In this document: positions 32,745 through 39,574 of the stretch, one piece after another | How positions within the stretch are numbered: the first letter of the stretch is position 1 | Layout: each line of letters opens with the position of its first letter | NCBI GenBank assembly: GCA_017415995.1 | Contig: JAFQDN010000040.1 | Span: forward strand, 1 to 39,574 | DNA from: Akkermansia sp. | GTDB lineage: Bacteria; Verrucomicrobiota; Verrucomicrobiia; Verrucomicrobiales; Akkermansiaceae | Length of the DNA: 39,574 bases | Direction of reading: 5' to 3' | The notes under the pieces: model-generated | Told to the model about the DNA's origin: nothing | Databases searched by the model: none | What the model saw: the letters and a program-made list of their open reading frames with translations, nothing else | Made by a program: the position numbers and the translations under genes

Positions 32745-35700
32745 TCACAACTCATTCAACGCAGGCAGAGCTTTTACTATCTCCATCGTCTCTATGCTCA
32801 CTCGTATCACACGCTTCACAAGGTCAATAATGTAGCGAGGATTGCCCTGCTCATCACACCAATCATTCGGGTCATTCACAATGCCGCTATCCTTGTCCGT
32901 GGTCACGGCATAACGCTCCATTAGCCACTCAATAGCAGACTTGCCATTCACGATGTATTCGTAGGCTTCATCAGGGATTTCAGAGAGCGTGCATGTATCG
33001 TTGTAGTGGATGGTGTGGCGAATTCCTTTCTTGGGGAAGCGCATCTTGGTCACTCGGAAGTTACCATGACTTTCCTCCTTGACTGGCCACGGCTCTATCG
33101 TCTCGTAGTTCAGATGGAGTTCTGCCAACTTCCTGCCCGCCTTGGAGAATGCCCGGAAATCCTTAGCAAAGGGAATGCGGGGAAGTTCCTTTTTCAGGTC
33201 GTTCTCAAAGCGTGTGCGATACTCTGTGCTGTGCAACAGGCCATAGACATAATAGAAGATGTCCTCCTTGCTAATCTTGGGGTCTCCGTAGGCTGTGCGG
33301 AACTGTTTCAGACCGAAGTTGGAGATGCCATCGTGACGTATGTAGTTGCCAGCATCATCTTCCATACCAAGGTTGAGTTCTCCTTGTGCTGAATCTCGTT
33401 TTTCATACCAATAGAGAGGGAAGCATTGTGCATCACCGTTCATGTGGAGGTCGCAAGTAACATCCGAAATCAACGGCATGAACTTGTGACCTGCCAAAGC
33501 AGGAATTGTTATCACCAAATTCTTATGCTGAGCCGTGGGGAAGAGTTTGGGCATCTGATAAAGCATGTCGTTCATGTCTTTATGGATGTATCCATGACGC
33601 TTACAGAACGGACGATAAACAGCAGGGACGATGGATGAAGCAGAGAAACAGTATTGCTTACCACGCTCTGCATCCTTTTTCTGCTGTCTTCCCCATGAGA
33701 ATTTGGTGGGGTCGTAGTCAAATTCTGCAAGTCCTGATTGAGTATTGAAGAACTCAATACTACGGCGCATGTTGCTTTCCAACGCAGAGCGAGAATAATT
33801 ATAACACCAAGCGTCACGAGCGGTTGCAACACCACGAGAGAACAGAGAGAATGCAGCCTTGGTGTCATTCTTACCCTTGGTAGCCTTATCTCCAATGGGC
33901 AGGAACTTCTCATAGCCAGATGTGCGGTGATTGAGCCAGTCTCCGTGCTCATCAGGGGTGAGTATCTGCCAAGGGATAGCAGAGTAGTTGCCAAAACCCG
34001 TAATGATGTCTAGTTTCTGCTCACGAGAGAGATAATCACCGATGTCGTGGTAATGAAGCGTAGCCTGCTGGCCTGCGGGTCGGTTCTTCTTCTTGACGAG
34101 GATGATGATGGCTATGGGTGTGCGAGAGCCTGAACCAAAGATTTTACCGCCCTCCTTGCGAGAGAGTTCTCCTGATGTGCGCTGATTACCACGCAGATTG
34201 AAGCAGTAGATAGTATCATACTCGCCCATGAGAGACTGACGGAAGCCTGTCATGGCGTTGTTATCAATGTATGAACCATTAGTGACAAAGGCGAGGATAC
34301 CATCATCGGTAATGCGGTCGGATGCCCAGCGGAATGCTCGGATGTAAGCATCGTAGAGACTGTTCTTATTGGTAGCCTTGGAGTTCTTGGCGTAGGTATC
34401 AGCGATACGCTCATCCAAGTATGGGTAGACTTCATTCTGATTATTATCGTTAGCAGACTTCTGCCCCACAGAATACGGAGGATTGCCGATAATCACACGA
34501 ATGTCCTGCTTGCAGAGGTTCTTCACACGCTCACCGTTATCCTCAAAGGCCGCGAATAAGTCCTTATCAGCAGCACTGTTACCATCCATGCGGAAAGTAT
34601 CGGTTAGGCAGATACCGTTGAACGGCTCGTATTCATCCTGCTTCATGACACCATGATAAGCCACCTCAATGTTCACACAGGCGATGTAGTAGGAAAGCAG
34701 CACTATCTCACAGGCAAAGAGTTCATTGCGGTACTTGTAAGGCAGTTGGCTGCGCTTGATAAGACCACTCTGGATAGCACGGACGATGAATGTGCCTGTT
34801 CCTGTGAATGGGTCCAGTATCTTCACTCCCTGCGCTCCGATGCCATCTTTGACCCCGAATTCGTTTTGCAGCACCTTATGGACGGAATGAACGATGAAAT
34901 CCACCACAGGGATGGGAGTATAAACGATACCCAGTTTCGAGGACATCTTAGGGAATGCTTGCTCGAAGAAATTATTGTACAGTTCCTTAATAACCTTTTG
35001 ACGACTTGCAGCATTATCAATGCTCTGGGCACGGTCTTTCACCGAATCATAGAAACGGCGTAGTTCTCGGAGGTCGGCCGCATCGGTGTTATCATGAACG
35101 ATGTCCAGCATGGCGCTCATCGTCTTGGAGACAGGATTATTCTCTGCGAACTGATACTTCTCAAAGAGAGCGTTGAAGACAGGTCGGCTGATGAACTGCT
35201 GTGCCAACATTTCAATGGCATCTGCTTCCGTAATGGCAGGGTTCGTATTCTCACGCAGACCTGACAGGAAGAGTTGGAACTCCTCTAATCCGATACCCTT
35301 GTCAAGGAGGTCACTGATAGCCTTTATTTGACGTTCAGCAATCTTGGCGATGTTCTTTGCCCAATCCTCCCAGTAACGCCTGTCACCGCACTTCCGGACG
35401 GTTCTGACGAGGATACCATCAGTCCATGCAGGAAGTTCTTTTTCAAAGTCAAGCTCAAGCGTGGGCCGGATGAATGGATCATCAGGCTTATCCTCCTTTT
35501 CATCCCCCTTATCTTTGCCGATGCGTTTACCTTTCTTCTTTCCGGTGACACCGCCTACTACAATACGCTTACCACGCCCTTTGTTGAGGTCAATAGCGTT
35601 AATTTCAGCATTGAAGCGGTCATCGTGAGAACGGAGTGCTTGCAGAACATCCCACACCACCTTGTATTTCTCATCCTTATCAAGGACATCCTCAGGCTTA

Positions 35701-37628
35701 TCCTTGGGAGATACACCGATGGGCAGAATGATGTAACCGAACTTCTTATCTTGCGCACGGCGCATCACACGGCCCACGGACTGCACCACATCCACCTGAG
35801 ATTTACGAGGAGCCATGAACATGACCGCATCCAGGGACGGAACATCCACACCTTCAGACAAACAACGAGCGTTGGACAGGATGCGGCATTCGGAAACACC
35901 GTCAGAGTCATTAGTGCCGGAATTGCCTTTAAGCCAACTGAGAAGCGCAGCACGCTCGCCCATATCCATGTTACCATCCACATGCCTCATTTCACTATCA
36001 AGGAATGCGGAGATGTCCTCTTCTTCATCCTTGCGGATAGCATCCACCACTTTAGCCCACATCTCGGTGTAGTGCTTGGAGATGGCAATTTTATTGGCAA
36101 AGGCAACGGCTCGCTTCATCGGCGCCGGATCGGAGATAAGGAAGTCCTCATCACGCGCCAACAAATCAGGCAACGAGGGGTCATAAGCACCGTCCTCATT
36201 GGAAATTTCAGGCTTAGGTGGCAGCAACACCTTCTTGCGCAGGCCATTATAGCAACCGACAAGACGCACAGCATCGTCTAATTCAATAGCACCGGTCTCA
36301 TCATGTTTGAGGTGCTCACCCATGATGTCTTTTACATATTCCTCATCAACACAGAGAACAAGAACTTTATAATCGGTGAGCAGTCCCTCACGGACGGCGC
36401 GAGAAAATGGCAAACGGAAGAACTCATCACCAAAGTAGGAGCGGTCATCCATTGAAGCGAGTTCTGCATTAGCATCCTTGGCTTTGGAGCGTGCGGATTC
36501 TGCGTAAATCTTGGGCGTAGCGGTCATATAGACGCGCTTGCGGCATGCGATATAGTCCTGCTGATGGACTTTGACGAAGTGGGATTCATTCAACTTACCG
36601 GTCTTGGTATCCAAGAGAGATACGCCTGTGGTGCGGTGGGCTTCGTCACAGATGCAGAGGTCAAATTCGGGCAACGCGCCTACTTTCTGTGCCTCATGCA
36701 ACTTCTCAATGGACTGGTAGGTAGAGAAAATAACAGTCAGGTGGCTATCCTTGAACTTGGCATACAGTTGAGCAATAGTCGTGGGGTCTGTGGTAGCACG
36801 AGCGGGGAGGTCACGAGCAGAGAGATCTGCCAAGTCATCAATAGAGGAGGCTTCACCATCAGAACAGACGGCAATGGGATGGATTTTGCAAGTCGTTTGA
36901 GCCATCCATTCGCGCAGACTTTGAGCCACGAGGGCGATACTGGGTGCAAGGAACAGGACACACCCCTTACCACCTGTGTATTCTTCCGTTAATCGGAGCG
37001 CGGTGAAGGTCTTACCTGTGCCACAAGCCATGATGAGTTTACCGCGGTCGGCAGACTTGAACCCATCCATCACGGCATCAATGGCTTCACGCTGGTGGGG
37101 ACGTGCATCATACTTGGGGATGTCTCCTGCATTCCCCTTGTTGATAGCAGCCCAATCCACAGGGGCTTCCTCCAAGTCAGATAAACCGATACGCTGACAG
37201 TGGATGTGCTGCTTGAACATGGCATCCAGCAACACCAAATTCCAATGGTCAGTGGTGGCTATGATGATGCCGCTCACAAAGGAATCCTTATCGCTGTGCT
37301 CCGTTTTGATAGTGGTGTTGAGAGCCATGAAGAAGGTATCCACATCGTGAGCGTTCATCAGGTGCGTGGGCTCATAGAACTTGCACTGAATAGCCACATA
37401 ACGGTCAGAATCGGCCTCCTTGGCTACGATATCTATACCCACATCATGTCCCTTACCGTAAGTCCATTCATTCCAAAGCCAAACATCCGAGAATCGCGCC
37501 TTGTAAGTGGGGTCTGTTTGTAGATAACGCTTCATCAGCACCTCAAAACGATGGCCTTTATCGGCCTCGGACAGGTCAGAGGTAGCAGAGCGAATGTCAT
37601 CCAAAACGGTACGGAGAGATGATTGCAT
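32745..37628 (-). CDS. Type ISP restriction-modification enzyme, single chain (LlaGI/LlaBIII-like)
   Basis: A 1627-aa protein with the full Type ISP order. The N-terminal Mrr-like nuclease has GID (D66) and QCK (81-83). An SF2 translocase follows, with Walker A ACGTGKT (about 201-207), DEAH (328-331), and a VQSVGRVMRRA motif VI. Then come a helical coupler and an N6-adenine methyltransferase with motif I DPFTGTGTF (about 939) and motif IV NPPY (about 1049), ending in a target-recognition region and C-terminal helices. LlaGI is ~1570 aa, so nothing is missing. Such enzymes methylate one strand of an asymmetric site, translocate along unmodified DNA and cut when two motors collide. No separate specificity gene is needed. 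It follows the zinc-ribbon gene by 20 nt, without a ribosome site. Confidence 0.93.
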   Translation of the reverse strand: MQSSLRTVLDDIRSATSDLSEADKGHRFEVLMKRYLQTDPTYKARFSDVWLWNEWTYGKGHDVGIDIVAKEADSDRYVAIQCKFYEPTHLMNAHDVDTFFMALNTTIKTEHSDKDSFVSGIIIATTDHWNLVLLDAMFKQHIHCQRIGLSDLEEAPVDWAAINKGNAGDIPKYDARPHQREAIDAVMDGFKSADRGKLIMACGTGKTFTALRLTEEYTGGKGCVLFLAPSIALVAQSLREWMAQTTCKIHPIAVCSDGEASSIDDLADLSARDLPARATTDPTTIAQLYAKFKDSHLTVIFSTYQSIEKLHEAQKVGALPEFDLCICDEAHRTTGVSLLDTKTGKLNESHFVKVHQQDYIACRKRVYMTATPKIYAESARSKAKDANAELASMDDRSYFGDEFFRLPFSRAVREGLLTDYKVLVLCVDEEYVKDIMGEHLKHDETGAIELDDAVRLVGCYNGLRKKVLLPPKPEISNEDGAYDPSLPDLLARDEDFLISDPAPMKRAVAFANKIAISKHYTEMWAKVVDAIRKDEEEDISAFLDSEMRHVDGNMDMGERAALLSWLKGNSGTNDSDGVSECRILSNARCLSEGVDVPSLDAVMFMAPRKSQVDVVQSVGRVMRRAQDKKFGYIILPIGVSPKDKPEDVLDKDEKYKVVWDVLQALRSHDDRFNAEINAIDLNKGRGKRIVVGGVTGKKKGKRIGKDKGDEKEDKPDDPFIRPTLELDFEKELPAWTDGILVRTVRKCGDRRYWEDWAKNIAKIAERQIKAISDLLDKGIGLEEFQLFLSGLRENTNPAITEADAIEMLAQQFISRPVFNALFEKYQFAENNPVSKTMSAMLDIVHDNTDAADLRELRRFYDSVKDRAQSIDNAASRQKVIKELYNNFFEQAFPKMSSKLGIVYTPIPVVDFIVHSVHKVLQNEFGVKDGIGAQGVKILDPFTGTGTFIVRAIQSGLIKRSQLPYKYRNELFACEIVLLSYYIACVNIEVAYHGVMKQDEYEPFNGICLTDTFRMDGNSAADKDLFAAFEDNGERVKNLCKQDIRVIIGNPPYSVGQKSANDNNQNEVYPYLDERIADTYAKNSKATNKNSLYDAYIRAFRWASDRITDDGILAFVTNGSYIDNNAMTGFRQSLMGEYDTIYCFNLRGNQRTSGELSRKEGGKIFGSGSRTPIAIIILVKKKNRPAGQQATLHYHDIGDYLSREQKLDIITGFGNYSAIPWQILTPDEHGDWLNHRTSGYEKFLPIGDKATKGKNDTKAAFSLFSRGVATARDAWCYNYSRSALESNMRRSIEFFNTQSGLAEFDYDPTKFSWGRQQKKDAERGKQYCFSASSIVPAVYRPFCKRHGYIHKDMNDMLYQMPKLFPTAQHKNLVITIPALAGHKFMPLISDVTCDLHMNGDAQCFPLYWYEKRDSAQGELNLGMEDDAGNYIRHDGISNFGLKQFRTAYGDPKISKEDIFYYVYGLLHSTEYRTRFENDLKKELPRIPFAKDFRAFSKAGRKLAELHLNYETIEPWPVKEESHGNFRVTKMRFPKKGIRHTIHYNDTCTLSEIPDEAYEYIVNGKSAIEWLMERYAVTTDKDSGIVNDPNDWCDEQGNPRYIIDLVKRVIRVSIETMEIVKALPALNEL

Positions 37629-37648
37629 GGTGAGGGAGAGTAGATGAG

Positions 37649-38923
37649 TTACTTCTTTTCGGTTACGGTGTAATCGGCTATCTTGTTATCGGCATCAATC
37701 CAAACACGTGCTACATATGACAACTCCAGATTGAAGTCATTTTTTGCACTGAAATGTATTTCTACTACATTGGCAGAAACTCCGGTATGCGTGACCATTC
37801 CGCCGAAATCCCGATCATATGTAGAGGGGTGATGCAACAACGATTTAACGAAGGTTTCGGCAATCTGCTCATGTGTTTTTACAAGAGCTTTGAGCTTGTC
37901 TTGTTCTGCCTTAGGCGGTTCATTGGTTTTTAAATCATCTTCGGTAATATAAACACGTTTACCGTTAGAGGCATCAGCATAGAAAACAAGTTGTTTATCA
38001 GTGCTTCTGTTATCAGAAACATCTACACAATAAATTTCATCCATGCCAGGAGTCAACGCAGCTTTTTCTGCAACCTTTGGTAATAACTCATTGATTTTCT
38101 TTATTCTCTTTACGCCATAGCGTTTTATTGTCTTATCATAACCTACCCCTTTCTTAGTGGGGAGGATATGCAAAGCATCATCCAGAATTTTTGCTTTTTT
38201 CGGTTCAGATTTTTTGTCCATACCACGGCTATTTACAGCATCAGTTCGTCTTTTATCGACTTTAGGAGCAACAGGCTTGGACGGGGCAGAGACCTTAGGA
38301 GCAGCAGAACCGGCAAAAAGCTCGGGCTTTGCACGATTTTCACGCTCTTTCTTGATAGCGGTAGCGATTACCGACGCTAAGCCAATCAAGAATACCCCAC
38401 CCACAACCACGAGGCAGCCCCAACGAATGGAAGTGGAGGGCTGAGAAGAAGGAGCAAAGTAAGGACTGCTAGCTGCACATGGTGAGGCTGCGGGTATAGG
38501 AGGAAAGTTGCCGGAATATTCGCTTGAGGCTAACACTTGCCCGGTTTCACTTTCAACAGAAACAATCGTTCCGGCTTTTGAGAATTGAGAGGCTACCGCC
38601 AAAGCTTGTTGGCGAGGGCCGGAGTATACAACCGTAGTCCTGTTTAAGGCTCGTTCACAATCCGAGGCATCCCATTTAGGATTAAATGACATCAGCAACT
38701 GTTTAACCAGCGTTACATTGGAAGTCTGCTTTGTAGATTTTAACACCACATTGTATTCTATTATGGAGCGACGCGTAGACGAGGCAGTGCTCGCGTTTGA
38801 AGGTAAGGGAACAACTACCGAGTTGCCATTATTTTGTAATACGGGATGGTGAACGCGAGTACCACAATGATGGCAATAATTGGCGTGCTCGGTCAGGGCG
38901 TTTCCACAGTTAAAACAGTACAT
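37649..38923 (-). CDS. zinc-ribbon membrane protein with a bL12-C-terminal-like domain
   Basis: A 424-aa protein. Residues 3-20 form a zinc ribbon (CFNC...CHHC). Residues about 55-125 align well by eye with the C-terminal domain of ribosomal protein bL12: a strand YNVVLKS, the TLVKQLL helix, and AVASQFSKAGTIVSVES as the last helix and strand. A Pro/Ser-rich linker leads to one membrane helix (about 168-190), a Lys-rich linker (195-240) and a C-terminal domain (about 245-424) that I do not recognise. The topology puts the zinc ribbon and bL12-like domain on one side and the C-terminal domain on the other. It sits just upstream of the Type ISP gene, and its promoter spacer contains a palindrome. 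A link to restriction is possible but unproven. Confidence 0.7.
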   Translation of the reverse strand: MYCFNCGNALTEHANYCHHCGTRVHHPVLQNNGNSVVVPLPSNASTASSTRRSIIEYNVVLKSTKQTSNVTLVKQLLMSFNPKWDASDCERALNRTTVVYSGPRQQALAVASQFSKAGTIVSVESETGQVLASSEYSGNFPPIPAASPCAASSPYFAPSSQPSTSIRWGCLVVVGGVFLIGLASVIATAIKKERENRAKPELFAGSAAPKVSAPSKPVAPKVDKRRTDAVNSRGMDKKSEPKKAKILDDALHILPTKKGVGYDKTIKRYGVKRIKKINELLPKVAEKAALTPGMDEIYCVDVSDNRSTDKQLVFYADASNGKRVYITEDDLKTNEPPKAEQDKLKALVKTHEQIAETFVKSLLHHPSTYDRDFGGMVTHTGVSANVVEIHFSAKNDFNLELSYVARVWIDADNKIADYTVTEKK

Positions 38924-38949
38924 AATGTTAGAGATGGGCTACGGCACAT

Positions 38950-38978
38950 ACTATAGCATCTTTTGAAAGGATGATTAA
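38950..38978 (-). promoter_or_regulatory. promoter of the zinc-ribbon gene with an embedded operator
   Basis: On the minus strand: TTAATC (38973-38978), 17-bp spacer, TATAGT (38950-38955). The near-palindrome ATCCTTTcAAAAGAT (38958-38972) fills 15 of the 17 spacer bases, the ideal place for a repressor to block RNA polymerase. The leader to ATG 38923 is about 20 nt. Confidence 0.5.
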
Positions 38979-39140
38979 AAAACTCGCACTCTTGCCCATT
39001 GATACAACAGCATCAATACTACTGAAAAGTGGTTGCGGGGAATAAGTCTGTTGAACTTTCAGCCCTCTTTGGAATAGACTATTTTTCAGGAAAAATCGAT
39101 TAAAAACGTTTTTTTCCCTTGCATCATCCTTTCAAAAGAT
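38958..39140. repeat. 18-bp perfect inverted repeat pair in the divergent intergenic region
   Basis: The 18 bp at 38958-38975 recur exactly, inverted, at 39123-39140, with 147 bp between them. Each copy contains a 15-bp near-palindrome (ATCCTTT-C-AAAAGAT, 6 of 7 arm positions symmetric). One copy lies in the promoter spacer of the zinc-ribbon gene. The other ends 8 nt before the ATG of the rightward gene. They look like two sites for one dimeric regulator. A small element with terminal inverted repeats is the alternative, but no target-site duplication is visible. Confidence 0.65.
39051..39080 (+). promoter_or_regulatory. weak candidate promoter for the right-end gene
   Basis: TTGAAC (39051-39056), 18-bp spacer, TAGACT (39075-39080). 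Transcription would start near 39087, with the second palindrome (39126-39140) in the leader. Other placements are possible. Confidence 0.3.
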
Positions 39141-39148
39141 TAACGACA

Positions 39149-39574
39149 ATGAACACAGGACACAACACAAAGACAGAGGAGGACGCTGCGGCACTGGTGC
39201 TGCTGCGGAGCACAGGATTGGGAGTGCTGGAAGCGGCGCAGGTGATAACGGCGCTGGTGAGGCGAATTGGGGAAGCGTCGTTGCCGATATATGAGGCAGA
39301 ACAGGAGGTAGCCGGAGGCGGGAAAGGCTTGATGAGGCGGTGCATGGAGATTGTAGAATGGGGCGTAGAGGCAGCGGAGGCACGGGAACGGACGGTGAGC
39401 TTTGAAGAAGCGGGGTGGGCAAGTGTGGAGGCACGGAAAGACTTGCGAGCGACCACACGGCGGGATTTGCGCTATTATTTACGCAAATTTCTGAAAATGG
39501 AGGGCATAGCGGAGCAACCGCTGCGCAGCATGAGCACGGCGCAATGCAGAGAATTGCTGCAAAAAGGGTTCGGG
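39149..39574 (+). CDS. unidentified protein, truncated by the window end
   Basis: An open frame of at least 142 codons from ATG 39149 that has no stop before the end of the window. The visible part is charged and mostly helical, rich in Arg, Glu and Ala. A segment RRDLRYYLRKFLKMEGI followed by PLRSMSTAQCRELL (about 104-138) vaguely resembles a SAM-like core-binding domain of tyrosine recombinases, or a DNA-binding helical domain. I would not assign a family from this. There is no Shine-Dalgarno site. It is divergent from the zinc-ribbon and Type ISP genes and shares a palindrome with them, so it may be co-regulated or may itself be the regulator. Confidence 0.55.
   Translation, partial: MNTGHNTKTEEDAAALVLLRSTGLGVLEAAQVITALVRRIGEASLPIYEAEQEVAGGGKGLMRRCMEIVEWGVEAAEARERTVSFEEAGWASVEARKDLRATTRRDLRYYLRKFLKMEGIAEQPLRSMSTAQCRELLQKGFG

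Noticed and set aside
35328..36281. 317-codon + strand frame inside the Type ISP gene
   Set aside because: Antisense to the helicase and coupler part of an intact 1627-aa enzyme.
38958..39140. MITE with terminal inverted repeats
   Set aside because: No target-site duplication is seen, and the repeats coincide with promoter positions of two divergent genes, which fits operators better.

Overview
The window looks like a chromosomal segment of a Gram-negative bacterium, because it carries a lipid A-type phosphoethanolamine transferase, a GtrA flippase-like protein and several exported proteins. Promoters are close to the E. coli sigma-70 consensus (TTGAC / TATAAT, 16-17 bp apart), and many genes have no Shine-Dalgarno site. 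This, the saccharopine-dehydrogenase-family protein and the overall gene content make me think of a host-associated Verrucomicrobiota (Akkermansia-like). That taxonomic guess is inference only. No marker gene is present apart from one tRNA.

Left part, 1-14800: an accessory defence island. A tRNA-Ala(GGC) gene with its own promoter and terminator (about 186-363) is followed by a cluster of small palindromic repeats, a small GIY-YIG protein and an AT-rich DUF2971 gene. A 450-bp gene-free stretch follows, with four consecutive hairpins and a decayed reading frame. Six genes then run leftwards from 12286 to 2764 with overlaps or short gaps, probably as one operon. They encode an MmeI-like DNA methyltransferase whose N-terminal nuclease looks degenerate, an SF2 helicase, a GIY-YIG/T5orf172-type nuclease, a second DUF2971 protein, an OLD-family ATPase-TOPRIM nuclease and a compact UvrD-like helicase. 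The last two form a Gabija-like (GajA/GajB) pair. A DUF262-HNH (GmrSD-like) protein is transcribed divergently, followed by a small acidic unknown. The first three operon genes could be a split restriction-modification system with methylation, translocation and cleavage on separate chains. This is the most interesting candidate system in the window.

Middle part, 15100-32500: ordinary, more GC-rich chromosomal genes. These are an exported thioredoxin-like protein and a two-domain retropepsin-like protein (+ strand). On the minus strand come an MBL-fold hydrolase; an FAD oxidoreductase, polytopic membrane protein and MATE transporter operon; a Sel1-repeat protein, phosphoethanolamine transferase, GtrA and TatD run; a carboxynorspermidine-synthase-like protein; and a Sua5, SCP2-like, Fe-alcohol dehydrogenase and aldehyde dehydrogenase operon.

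Right part, 32700-39574: a second defence locus. A 1627-aa single-chain Type ISP restriction-modification enzyme (LlaGI-like) follows a membrane-anchored zinc-ribbon protein with a domain resembling the ribosomal bL12 C-terminal domain. A divergent gene runs off the right end. Two copies of a 15-bp near-palindrome, in opposite orientation, sit by these divergent genes like paired operators.

A window-wide regularity: at least five genes have the -10 box only 6-7 nt upstream of the ATG, and up to three more have it 9-10 nt upstream. This implies leaderless mRNAs and supports several start-codon choices below.
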